From Pseudomonas psychrophila HA-4 (GTDB lineage: Bacteria; Pseudomonadota; Gammaproteobacteria; Pseudomonadales; Pseudomonadaceae), in assembly GCF_000282975.1 (NCBI RefSeq), contig NZ_ALJC01000118.1, forward strand, positions 33,033-97,032: a DNA stretch of 64,000 nt. The letters run 5' to 3'. The notes beneath the pieces were generated by a model. That model was given only the letters and a program-made list of their open reading frames with translations, searched no databases and was not told where the DNA came from. Positions 34,105-42,540 of this stretch are shown here, piece after piece. A program made the position numbers and the translations under genes. Within the stretch, counting starts at the first letter, position 1. Each line of letters starts with the position of its first letter.

Positions 34105-35771
34105 ACTGGATAAAACTTGAGCAGCTCTTGCTTGAGGGCCACTCAGAGCGGGCTGTCAGCGTTGACCCGCCGCTCAATCACCTCGCGCTCTGCACACAGG
34201 CCTTACGCCTGGCGGGCGGATTGCAGCAGCGCGGCGTGCAACGCATCGCCGTGCATCTAGACGATGCCGCCGAGCTGGCCGTGGCGCTGCTGGGTGCGTG
34301 GCGGGCTGGGGTCAGCGTATTGCTGCCCGCCGACTTGCAAACGCACACCCGCCAACGCTGGGACGCGCACGTCGATGTGTGGCTGACCAACAGCGAGGAA
34401 CTTCACGCCTTGTACGGCGCCCCATTGCCCACGGCTGAACTGGACCTAGATACGTGCCAGTTAAGCCTGTGCACCTCAGGTTCCAGCGGTGAGCCCAAGC
34501 GCATCGACAAAAGCTTGCGCCAAATGGCCAATGAAGTTGAGGCGCTAGAGCAACTCTGGGGCGCTGAACTGGGCGACGCCTGCATGATTGCCAGCGTGGC
34601 CGCGCAGCATATTTACGGGTTGTTGTTCCGTGTGCTGTGGCCGCTGTGCGCAGGTCGCCTCTTTACCCGCCAGCAACTGGCCTTCCCTGAAGACATGCAG
34701 CGCGCCAGCCGTGAACACCCGGCATTTGCCTGGGTGGCCAGTCCGGCACTGCTCAAGCGTATGGCCGACAACCTCGACTGGCCTGCCTTAAGCCACGTGC
34801 GTCGGGTGTTCTCATCCGGGGGCGCGCTCCCTGCCGAGGCGGCGCACGCGTTACAGCAACGTCTGGGTCAGTGGCCCACCGAAATTTTCGGCAGTTCCGA
34901 AACCGGCGGTATCGCCTGGCGCCAAGGTCCAACCTTGTGGCAGCCGTTTGCGGGTGTGCAGCTCAGCCAGAGCGAAGACGGCGCGCTGCGTATCGCCTCG
35001 CCGTATTTGCTCCCGGGCCATATCGAGCAAACCGCTGACGCCGCCCGCATTAAAGCCGATGGGCGCTTTGAGTTGCTGGGGCGTCTGGACCGCATCGTCA
35101 AACTGGAAGAAAAACGCATCTCGCTGCCCATGCTTGAACACGCACTGACCCAGCATGAGTGGGTACAGGAAGCGCGCTTGGGTGTGGTCAATGAAAACCG
35201 GGCCTCGCTCGGCGCCTTGCTGGTGCTTAGCGCCAGTGGCCTGTTTGCCCTGCGCGAACAGGGCCGCCGTGCGCTGACCCAGACCTTGCGCCAGCACCTT
35301 GCCCACCACTGCGAAGCCCTGGCATTGCCGCGACGCTGGCGGTTGCTGCGGCAAATGCCGCTCACCAGTCAAGGCAAACTGCCGCAAGCGCAGGTCGATG
35401 CACTGTTGCTCGCACCTCGGCCAACGCAGCCTGAAGTGCTGAACCAACACCCGCTCGATGACGGCTGGACACTCCACCTGGCTATTCCGCCGGACTTAGC
35501 GTTCTTCAGCGGCCACTTCCCCAAAACCCCAGTGCTGCCCGGCGTGGTGCAAGTGGACTGGGCCATGCACCTTGGCCAGCAACTGCTCGATCTGCCGCCT
35601 CGCTTTGCGGGCATGGAAGTGCTCAAGTTCCAGCAACTGGTCCGCCCCGGCGACAACATAGAACTGACCCTGCGCTTTGATCGTGAACGCAGCAAATTGC
35701 ACTTCGCGTATCGCAATGCCAACGCCGCCTGCTCCAGCGGTCGCATCGTTTTGGAGGCCGCCCATGCATAA
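34101..35771 (+). CDS. Acyl-ACP/AMP ligase fused to a hotdog dehydratase (ApeH-ApeI-like)
   Basis: 556 residues, ATG at 34101 overlapping the preceding stop. The first 440 residues are an adenylate-forming enzyme: phosphate loop LCTSGSSGEPKRI, FGSSETGGIAW and GRLDRIVKLEEKRISL. It would activate the aryl starter acid and load it on an ACP. The last 100 residues are a hotdog domain with HFPKTPVLPGVVQVDW, like ApeI/FabZ dehydratases. In E. coli the two parts are, as I recall, separate genes; here they are one chain, which ties starter loading to dehydration. Confidence 0.88.
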   Translation: MNWIKLEQLLLEGHSERAVSVDPPLNHLALCTQALRLAGGLQQRGVQRIAVHLDDAAELAVALLGAWRAGVSVLLPADLQTHTRQRWDAHVDVWLTNSEELHALYGAPLPTAELDLDTCQLSLCTSGSSGEPKRIDKSLRQMANEVEALEQLWGAELGDACMIASVAAQHIYGLLFRVLWPLCAGRLFTRQQLAFPEDMQRASREHPAFAWVASPALLKRMADNLDWPALSHVRRVFSSGGALPAEAAHALQQRLGQWPTEIFGSSETGGIAWRQGPTLWQPFAGVQLSQSEDGALRIASPYLLPGHIEQTADAARIKADGRFELLGRLDRIVKLEEKRISLPMLEHALTQHEWVQEARLGVVNENRASLGALLVLSASGLFALREQGRRALTQTLRQHLAHHCEALALPRRWRLLRQMPLTSQGKLPQAQVDALLLAPRPTQPEVLNQHPLDDGWTLHLAIPPDLAFFSGHFPKTPVLPGVVQVDWAMHLGQQLLDLPPRFAGMEVLKFQQLVRPGDNIELTLRFDRERSKLHFAYRNANAACSSGRIVLEAAHA

Positions 35772-36498
35772 CCCCTGCGCCGTTATCCCGGTGTATAACC
35801 ATGAAACCGCCGTGCCTGCGGTGGTCGAGCCATTGCTGGCAGCAGGTTTGCCCTGTGTCTTGGTCGACGACGCCAGCAGCCCCGCGTGCAGCGCAGTCCT
35901 TGTGCAACTGGCAAAAGCCGAAAACACCTACCTGATCCGCTTGGCGGTTAATCAAGGCAAAGGCGGCGCCGTGATGGCCGGGCTGCGTGAGGCTTCGCGC
36001 CTAGGGTTTAGCCACGCCTTACAAGTCGACGCCGACGGCCAGCACGATCTGCGCGATGTCGCGACCTTTATCCAGACGTCGCAGCTGCATCCCGACGCGC
36101 TGATCTGCGGTTATCCACAGTACGACGCCAGCGTGCCCAAAGGCCGCTTGTATGCGCGCTACCTGACCCACGTCTGGGTGTGGATAAACAGCCTGTCGCT
36201 GCAAATTCCCGACTCGATGTGCGGCTTTCGGGTGTACCCACTTGCCCCCGTGCTGGCCTTAATCAACTCGGTCAAGCTGGGCAAACGCATGGACTTCGAC
36301 CCCGAAATCCTGGTGCGCCTGGCATGGCGTAATCAGCCGATGCGCTGGCTGCCGACCCAGGTGCATTACCCGCAAGATGGCCTGTCGCACTTTCGCCTGT
36401 TCCATGACAACGCGCTAATCTCGGGCATGCACACCAAGCTGTTCTTCGGCATGTTGGTGCGGATGCCGAGCATTGTGTGGAGGCGCTGGCGGGCATGA
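35764..36498 (+). CDS. Glycosyltransferase family 2 (ApeJ N-terminal-like)
   Basis: GT-A fold glycosyltransferase, 244 residues. It opens with MHNPCAVIPVYNHETAVPAV and has the metal/sugar site LQVDADGQHDLRD. The ATG at 35764 lies inside the end of the ligase gene. It likely adds a sugar to the aryl head or lipid anchor of the pigment. In E. coli it is joined to an acyltransferase (ApeJ); here the acyltransferase is a separate gene directly downstream. Confidence 0.86.
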   Translation: MHNPCAVIPVYNHETAVPAVVEPLLAAGLPCVLVDDASSPACSAVLVQLAKAENTYLIRLAVNQGKGGAVMAGLREASRLGFSHALQVDADGQHDLRDVATFIQTSQLHPDALICGYPQYDASVPKGRLYARYLTHVWVWINSLSLQIPDSMCGFRVYPLAPVLALINSVKLGKRMDFDPEILVRLAWRNQPMRWLPTQVHYPQDGLSHFRLFHDNALISGMHTKLFFGMLVRMPSIVWRRWRA

Positions 36499-37433
36499 GC
36501 GAATCACAACAGCATTGGGCTGACCACAAAGAGCGCGGCAATTTTTGGCTGATGAAACTCACCGCCTTTGGGGTCAAAGTGCTCGGTCGCCGCCTGCTAA
36601 CGCCCGTGTTGTACGCCATCGTGCTGTACTTCTTTTTGTTCGGCCGCCGTGCCCGGCGCAGCATCTGGCAGTACCAGCAGCGCTTGGCCGACTGGAGCGG
36701 GCAACCAGCCTTGCGCCCCACTCAGTGGCGGGTGTTCGGTCAGTTCATGGCCTTTGCCGATGCGCTGCTCGACAAGCTCGACATGTGGAACGGCCGCCTA
36801 AAGATAGAAGACATCGACATCGTCGACCCCGCACGCCTGCGCGATCAAATGCGCAGCGAGCGCGGGCAAATGCTGGTCGGTGCCCACTTGGGCAACCTTG
36901 AGGTGTGCCGTGCTCTCGCCGAGCTGGGCGAAAAGGTCACCATGAACGTGCTGGTACACACCAAGCACGCCGAACACTTCAACCGCCTGCTGGGCGAAGC
37001 TGGGGCCAGCCACCTGCGGCTGATTCAAGTCAGCGAACTGAACCCAGCGGTCATGCTGCAACTGAGCCAGCGCCTAGAAAACGGTGAGTGGCTGGCGATT
37101 GCCGGTGACCGCGTGCCGCTGCACGGCGGGCGCCATGTTCAAGCCAACTTTCTCGGCCATGCGGCGTGCTTCCCCCAAGGCCCATGGCTGCTGGCCGGGC
37201 TGCTCAAATGCCCGGTCAATTTACTGTTTTGCCTGAAACGCGAAGGCCGTTACCGCGTCATCCTCGAACCCTTCGCCGAGGCCGTGCTGTGGCGGCGCAG
37301 CGACCGCGACCAGGTGATTGCCGAATGGGCCACCCGCTACGCTGAGCGGCTGGGGCATTACTGCCTCGAAGCACCGCAGCAATGGTTTAACTTTTACCCT
37401 TTCTGGAAGACCGATGACGATGCATCCGCATAA
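36495..37433 (+). CDS. LpxL/HtrB-like acyltransferase (ApeJ C-terminal-like)
   Basis: 312 residues of the lysophospholipid/lipid A acyltransferase superfamily. The HX4E motif is GAHLGNLEVCRAL, and an N-terminal membrane segment is seen (LTPVLYAIVLYFFLFGRR). The ATG at 36495 overlaps the glycosyltransferase stop. In a pigment cluster it would put an acyl group on the glycosylated intermediate, giving a lipid-anchored product. Overlaps the next gene by 20 bp. Confidence 0.85.
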   Translation: MSESQQHWADHKERGNFWLMKLTAFGVKVLGRRLLTPVLYAIVLYFFLFGRRARRSIWQYQQRLADWSGQPALRPTQWRVFGQFMAFADALLDKLDMWNGRLKIEDIDIVDPARLRDQMRSERGQMLVGAHLGNLEVCRALAELGEKVTMNVLVHTKHAEHFNRLLGEAGASHLRLIQVSELNPAVMLQLSQRLENGEWLAIAGDRVPLHGGRHVQANFLGHAACFPQGPWLLAGLLKCPVNLLFCLKREGRYRVILEPFAEAVLWRRSDRDQVIAEWATRYAERLGHYCLEAPQQWFNFYPFWKTDDDASA

Positions 37434-38958
37434 GCCAGTGACCTTCGGCCAAACCCCATTGCGCATTGAAGACGTGCTGGCCTTGGCCAATCGTCAAGCA
37501 CCCACCCGCTTGCAGGACGATGCCGCGTTTCGCGAATGCATCGCAAAAGGTGCGCGTTTTCTCGACTCATTGCTCGATAAAGAAGGCGTGATCTACGGCG
37601 TCACCACCGGCTACGGCGACTCGTGCGTGGTCGCCGTGCCGTTGGAACACGTGGAAGCGCTCCCCCGTCACCTCTACACCTTTCACGGCTGCGGACTGGG
37701 CAAACTGCTCGACGCCCAGGCTACCCGCGCCGTACTGGCGGCCCGTTTGCAGTCGCTGTGCCACGGCGTGTCTGGGGTGCGTGTGGAATTGCTGGAACGC
37801 CTGCATGCGTTTATCGCGCATGACGTGCTGCCGCTGATCCCCGAAGAAGGCTCGGTAGGCGCCAGCGGCGACCTGACGCCGTTGTCGTATGTGGCAGCTA
37901 CCTTGTCTGGCGAGCGCGAAGTGATGTTCAACGGCGAGCGCCGCTTGGCCGCCGACGTACACCAAGAACTGGGCTGGACACCGCTGGTGCTGCGCCCCAA
38001 AGAAGCGCTGGCGCTGATGAACGGCACCGCCGTGATGACGGGCCTGGCGTGCCTGGCGTACGCCCGCGCCGACTACCTGCTCAAACTGGCAACCCGCATC
38101 ACCGCGCTCAACGTGGTGGCGCTGCAAGGCAACCCCGAACATTTCGACGAGCGCCTATTCGCTGCCAAACCGCATCCGGGGCAAATGCAGGTGGCCGCCT
38201 GGCTTCGCCAAGACCTGGCCATCGACGCCCCGACCGCGCCCTTGCATCGCTTGCAAGACCGTTACTCGCTGCGTTGCGCACCCCACGTGCTGGGGGTACT
38301 GGCCGATAGCCTGAACTGGCTGCGCGGGTTTATCGAGACCGAACTCAACAGCGCCAACGACAACCCGATCATCGACGCCGAAGCAGAACGTGTGCTGCAC
38401 GGCGGGCACTTCTATGGCGGGCACATTGCCTTTGCCATGGACAGCCTCAAGACCTTGGTTGCCAACGTCGCCGACCTGCTTGATCGCCAACTCGCGCTGT
38501 TGGTGGACGTGCGTTACAACCACGGCTTACCAAGCAACCTGTCCGGCTCCAGCGCAGAACGGGCGATGCTCAACCACGGCTTTAAAGCGGTGCAAATCGG
38601 CACCAGCGCCTGGACCGCCGAAGCGCTAAAAAACACCATGCCCGCCAGCGTGTTTTCGCGCTCCACCGAGTGCCACAACCAAGACAAAGTGAGCATGGGC
38701 ACCATCGCCGCCCGCGATGCGATTCGGGTGCTGGAACTGACCGAGCAAGTCGCTGCCGCCACCTTGCTGGCCGCCCATCAAGGGGTGTGGCTGCGCAGCC
38801 GCGCCGAAGACGCTCGCCCGCTTGCGCCTGCACTCGCTGCCATGCACGCCGAACTGGGCAAAGACTTTGCCCCGGTCATTGAAGACCGCGCCCTCGAAGC
38901 CGAGTTGCGCCTGTGTCTGGCCCGTATTGCCCAACAACACTGGAGGCTGTATGCGTAG
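37414..38958 (+). CDS. Aromatic amino acid ammonia-lyase (HAL/PAL/TAL family)
   Basis: 514 residues, MIO-dependent lyase. The MIO triad lies in EEGSVGASGDLTPLSYVAA, and VTTGYGDSC replaces the usual TTGFG. Within an APE cluster the likely task is deamination of tyrosine or phenylalanine to coumarate or cinnamate as aryl starter, although the family also includes histidase. The selectivity region reads HLYTFHGCGLG, unlike the histidase and tyrosine-lyase forms I know, so the substrate is uncertain. ATG at 37414 with GGA about 6 nt upstream; an ATG two codons later is possible. Confidence 0.87.
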   Translation: MTMHPHKPVTFGQTPLRIEDVLALANRQAPTRLQDDAAFRECIAKGARFLDSLLDKEGVIYGVTTGYGDSCVVAVPLEHVEALPRHLYTFHGCGLGKLLDAQATRAVLAARLQSLCHGVSGVRVELLERLHAFIAHDVLPLIPEEGSVGASGDLTPLSYVAATLSGEREVMFNGERRLAADVHQELGWTPLVLRPKEALALMNGTAVMTGLACLAYARADYLLKLATRITALNVVALQGNPEHFDERLFAAKPHPGQMQVAAWLRQDLAIDAPTAPLHRLQDRYSLRCAPHVLGVLADSLNWLRGFIETELNSANDNPIIDAEAERVLHGGHFYGGHIAFAMDSLKTLVANVADLLDRQLALLVDVRYNHGLPSNLSGSSAERAMLNHGFKAVQIGTSAWTAEALKNTMPASVFSRSTECHNQDKVSMGTIAARDAIRVLELTEQVAAATLLAAHQGVWLRSRAEDARPLAPALAAMHAELGKDFAPVIEDRALEAELRLCLARIAQQHWRLYA

Positions 38959-39376
38959 CAAAGGCGTTTTGCACGTCGACACCGAAATCTTGGTGCCGTT
39001 TTTCGACATCGACACCATGCACGTGGTGTGGCACGGGCATTACGTCAAATACCTGGAAGTCGCCCGCTGTGCCCTGCTCGATCACATCGACCACAACTAC
39101 ACGCAGATGCTCGACGCTGGCTACGCGTGGCCGGTCATCGACCTGCAACTGCGTTATGTGCGTGGCGCCACTTTCGGCCAGCGGATCAACGTGCGCGCCA
39201 GTTTGGTGGAATGGGAAAACCGTCTGAAGATCAACTACCTGATTACTGATGTGGCCACTGGCGAACGCCTGACCCGCGCTTGTACCGTGCAAGTGGCGGT
39301 CGATGTTGCCAGCCGCGAGATGCAACTGGCGTCGCCTAAATGTTTTACCGATGCAGTCGAAAAGGTCCTGCCATGA
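38951..39376 (+). CDS. 4HBT-family thioesterase (ApeK-like)
   Basis: 141-residue hotdog thioesterase of the YbgC type. The catalytic segment is FFDIDTMHVVWHGHYVKYLE with the conserved Asp and His. It would release or edit acyl chains from ACP or CoA. ATG with GGAGG only 4 nt upstream, overlapping the lyase stop by 8 bp. Confidence 0.86.
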   Translation: MRSKGVLHVDTEILVPFFDIDTMHVVWHGHYVKYLEVARCALLDHIDHNYTQMLDAGYAWPVIDLQLRYVRGATFGQRINVRASLVEWENRLKINYLITDVATGERLTRACTVQVAVDVASREMQLASPKCFTDAVEKVLP

Positions 39377-40080
39377 AGCTGATCGCCGCTCTGTGTAGTC
39401 GCTGCCGCAGGCTGCGATCGAGCCCGAAGGGGTCGCGCTTTTTCAAGGGTAAAGGTCCTTTGGACCTTATCGCAGCCTTCGGCAGCGACTACAGAAGTTT
39501 GGTCGTCACCGTCCTGCTTGGATTCTCACCCCTGGCCAACGCTTTCGACCTGCAACAACTGAGCGAGCAATTGGCCAAACCCCAAGTCATTCACGGCGAT
39601 TTTATCCAGCAAAAACACCTGCGCGCTTTGCCTAAACCGCTCACCAGCACTGGCACCTTTGTGCTGGCCAAGGACCACGGCCTGCTGTGGCAGCTTAAAA
39701 CCCCGCTGCAACAGGACTACCGCATCAGCGCCCTCGGCATTGCCCGGCGCAACGGCAACGCGTGGCAAACGCTCCCCGGCAAAAGCGCCGGGGCCGAGCA
39801 AAACCGCCTGTTTCTTGCCGTCTTGCAAGGTGACAGCAGCGGCTTGCAGCGCGATTTCGACCTGCAACTGCACGGCGAACCCCAACACTGGAAGCTGACC
39901 CTCACCCCGCGCTCGCTGCTGCTTAAGCAGGTGTTTACCCAGATCAACATCGACGGCGGCGAGCTGGTGCAGCGCATCGAACTGCAAGAAACCCAAGGCG
40001 ACAGCACCTTGCTGACGATGCAAAACAGCGTCAGCAATCAACCCTTGAGCCCTGCGGAGCAACACGACTTTGCGCAGTGA
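39373..40080 (+). CDS. LolA-like outer-membrane carrier protein (ApeL-like) with REPIN in its 5' end
   Basis: 235 residues. The mature part (from FDLQQLSEQLAKPQVIHGDF) is a LolA-type periplasmic lipoprotein carrier that probably ferries the lipid-linked polyene across the periplasm. The N-terminus is odd. After MKLIAALC come about 34 residues (SRCRRLRSSPKGSRFF...) encoded by a REPIN repeat, and only then the hydrophobic stretch LVVTVLLGFSPLANA and the cleavage site. The frame stays open through the repeat. Either the signal peptide is now N-extended or translation starts at the TTG at 39499. Start overlaps the thioesterase stop (ATGA). Confidence 0.82.
   Translation: MKLIAALCSRCRRLRSSPKGSRFFKGKGPLDLIAAFGSDYRSLVVTVLLGFSPLANAFDLQQLSEQLAKPQVIHGDFIQQKHLRALPKPLTSTGTFVLAKDHGLLWQLKTPLQQDYRISALGIARRNGNAWQTLPGKSAGAEQNRLFLAVLQGDSSGLQRDFDLQLHGEPQHWKLTLTPRSLLLKQVFTQINIDGGELVQRIELQETQGDSTLLTMQNSVSNQPLSPAEQHDFAQ
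39394..39493. repeat. REPIN inside the LolA-like gene
   Basis: Arms 39394-39416 and 39471-39493 are inverted repeats matching at 22 of 23 positions (TGTAGTCGCTGCCG...). The same arm and a shared core (ATCGAGCCCGAAGGGGTCG) recur in reverse orientation at 54509-54610. REPINs normally sit between genes; this one is read through in frame. Confidence 0.85.
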
Positions 40081-42385
40081 ACGCTGGTTGCCTCGCGGCT
40101 TTCTGATCCTGCTGCTGGCCGTGCTCGCGCTGGCGGGCTGGCAATGGCGCCATGGCGCGCCGTTGTCGGCCAATCTGATGGATCTGGTGCCCGGCCAGTC
40201 GCCGGATGCCCTAGAGCTGAGCGCCGAACAGCGCATGCAAGAGCCCCTCAACCGCGAAATATTGGTGCTGGTGGGCAGCGCCGACCGACAGCGCGCCATC
40301 GCCACCGCGCAACAGTTGGGCGAACAGTGGCAAGCCAGCGGCCTGTTTGAAAAAGTGCAGTGGAACCTGCAAGCCGACCTCCCGGCCCTGCGCGAGCAAT
40401 TGCTACGCGGGCGCCTGGCGATGCTTGGGGATGTGGACCGCAAGCAACTGATCGAACACCCCGACGCCTTTATTCAGCAGCGCGTGCACGCGTTGTTCGA
40501 CCCGTTTACCGGGTTCAGCCTAGTACCCAGCCAGGACGATTGGCTGGGCTTAACCGGGCGCATCCAAAACAGCCAGCCACAACGCGGCGCAGTGCAACTG
40601 GACATTGGCAGCGGCGCCTTGATCGCCGACGCTGACGGCAAAAGCTGGGTGTTGCTGCGTGCGCGTACTCAGGGCAATGCCTTTGACATGAAGCTACCGT
40701 TGCAAGTGGCCGCTCTGCTTGAACAAAGCCGCGTGCACGCCGCCAGCCAGAACGCGCAGTTGCTCGCCGCCAGCGGCTTGCTCTACGCCGCCAGTGGCCA
40801 GCAACAAGCCACCCGTGAAATGACCTGGGTTGGCGGCGGTGCCACCGTCGGCATCTTGCTTCTGTTGCTGCTGGCGTTCCGCCGTTGGCGGGTGTTGCTG
40901 GCCTTTTTGCCCGTGCTAGTAGGCATGCTGTTTGGCACCGTGGCCTGTGTTGCCTTCTTTGGCAGCCTGCACGTAATGACACTGGTGCTGGGCGCAAGCC
41001 TGATCGGCGTGGCCGTGGATTACCCGCTGCATTACCTGTCTAAAAGCTGGAGCCTCAACCCCTGGCGCAGTTGGCCTGCCTTGCGCCTCACGCTGCCGGG
41101 CCTAAGCCTGAGCCTAGCCACCAGTTGCATTGGGTATCTGGCGTTGGCGTTCACGCCGTTCCCCGCTCTGACCCAAATCGCCATTTTCTCTGCCGCAGGT
41201 TTGGTGGGCGCCTATTTGAGCGCCGTGTGCCTGCTGCCTGCCTTGCTCAACGGTGTAGATCTGCGCCCTGCGCAATGGCCGCTGCGTATCGCGCAAACCC
41301 TGCTAGCTATTCGCCAAGCGCTGCTGAAAAAAATCCCGACACCTGTACTGTTGGCCTTGCTGCTGGCATTTTGCGCCGCTGGCGTGTGGCAGTTGACCAG
41401 TAAAAATGACATCCGCCAGTGGGTCGGCGCGCCGCCGCAACTGCTGACCGAAGCCCAAGCCATTGCACGCATCACTGGCTATCAACCCACCAGCCAATTC
41501 TTTTTGGTGCGCGCCGACAACGAACAGCAATTGCTGGAGCGCCAGACCGCCCTCAGCGAGCGGCTCGAGCAATTGGTCAATGGGGGCAAGCTGCAAGGGT
41601 ATTTGGCCCTCAACCAGTTGGTCAGCCCTCCCGGCGAGCAACAGCAACTGCGCCACGCCTTGAGGCAACTGCCGCAACACTGGCAACCCCTGCTGGAACT
41701 GGGTGTGCCCGAGAGCGCGTTGCAACAGGAGCTGAGGCAACTCAACGACTTGCCCGAGCAACATATCGACGATGCACTCGTTGGCCCGCTGGCCGAGCCG
41801 TGGCGTGCGTTGTGGCTGGGCAAGCAGGCTAACGGTGTGGCCGCGATGGTCAGCCTGCAAGGCTTGAACAACGCCAGCGTGCTGCGCGAACAGGCCCAAG
41901 GCTTGCCCGGCGTACAGTTGGTAGACCGCCTGGGTGACTTGAACACGGTATTCGCTGCCACCCAAATCAGCGCGGCAGAACTCAAGCTGCTGTCGTGCGT
42001 GCTGATCGTTTTGCTATTGATCGCACCCTTCGGATTTGGCGGCGCATTGCGCATGATTGCGTTACCGCTGCTGGCTGCGCTGTGCAGTTTGGCCAGCCTC
42101 GGCTGGCTGGGTCAGCCACTGACCTTATTCAGCCTGTTCGGCTTGCTGCTGGTCACAGCGATCAGCGTCGACTACGCGATTTTAATGCGCGAGCAAATCG
42201 GCGGCGCCGCCGTCAGTTTGCTTGGCACTCTGCTGGCTGCGCTCACAACGTGGCTGTCGTTTGGCTTGCTGGCCGTATCCAGCACGCCTGCGGTCAGCAA
42301 CTTCGGACTGTCGGTCAGCCTAGGGCTGGCGTTCAGTTTTATGCTCGCGCCTTGGGCACGTAAACAAGAGCCGAGCGCAGCATGA
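40070..42385 (+). CDS. MMPL/RND-family exporter (ApeM-like)
   Basis: 771-residue inner-membrane transporter with the RND plan: one N-terminal helix (GFLILLLAVLALAGW), a periplasmic loop, five to six helices, then the same again. The second half carries GFGGALRMIALPLLAALCSL and ITAISVDYAILMREQ-type segments (exact: LVTAISVDYAILMREQIGG). It most likely extracts the lipid-linked polyene from the inner membrane and hands it to the LolA-like carrier. TTG start with GGAG 10 nt upstream, overlapping the LolA-like stop by 11 bp. Confidence 0.88.
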   Translation: MRSERWLPRGFLILLLAVLALAGWQWRHGAPLSANLMDLVPGQSPDALELSAEQRMQEPLNREILVLVGSADRQRAIATAQQLGEQWQASGLFEKVQWNLQADLPALREQLLRGRLAMLGDVDRKQLIEHPDAFIQQRVHALFDPFTGFSLVPSQDDWLGLTGRIQNSQPQRGAVQLDIGSGALIADADGKSWVLLRARTQGNAFDMKLPLQVAALLEQSRVHAASQNAQLLAASGLLYAASGQQQATREMTWVGGGATVGILLLLLLAFRRWRVLLAFLPVLVGMLFGTVACVAFFGSLHVMTLVLGASLIGVAVDYPLHYLSKSWSLNPWRSWPALRLTLPGLSLSLATSCIGYLALAFTPFPALTQIAIFSAAGLVGAYLSAVCLLPALLNGVDLRPAQWPLRIAQTLLAIRQALLKKIPTPVLLALLLAFCAAGVWQLTSKNDIRQWVGAPPQLLTEAQAIARITGYQPTSQFFLVRADNEQQLLERQTALSERLEQLVNGGKLQGYLALNQLVSPPGEQQQLRHALRQLPQHWQPLLELGVPESALQQELRQLNDLPEQHIDDALVGPLAEPWRALWLGKQANGVAAMVSLQGLNNASVLREQAQGLPGVQLVDRLGDLNTVFAATQISAAELKLLSCVLIVLLLIAPFGFGGALRMIALPLLAALCSLASLGWLGQPLTLFSLFGLLLVTAISVDYAILMREQIGGAAVSLLGTLLAALTTWLSFGLLAVSSTPAVSNFGLSVSLGLAFSFMLAPWARKQEPSAA

Positions 42386-42540
42386 CGACGCTGCTGCGCG
42401 GGCTTCGAACTCACCCGCCGCGATCTGTCGCGCTGATGGTGACGAGCTTGATCGCAACTCTGTTACCCGCCTTGGCTGGTAGGAACACCCCCCCGTTGAA
42501 GTCTGCCGTAACCCCCGGCAAGGAGCCTTTGTGTCTGTAG
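42382..42540 (+). CDS. Small ORF between exporter and flavoprotein genes, 52 aa
   Basis: MTTLLRGLRTHPP leads into a hydrophobic stretch (SVALMVTSLIATLLPALAG) and a short polar tail ending GKEPLCL. The start overlaps the exporter stop as ATGA and the stop overlaps the next gene by 10 bp, so it exactly fills the only large gap in the operon. It could be a small membrane or exported peptide, or just a coupling ORF that carries ribosomes across. I do not recognise a family. Confidence 0.45.
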   Translation: MTTLLRGLRTHPPRSVALMVTSLIATLLPALAGRNTPPLKSAVTPGKEPLCL

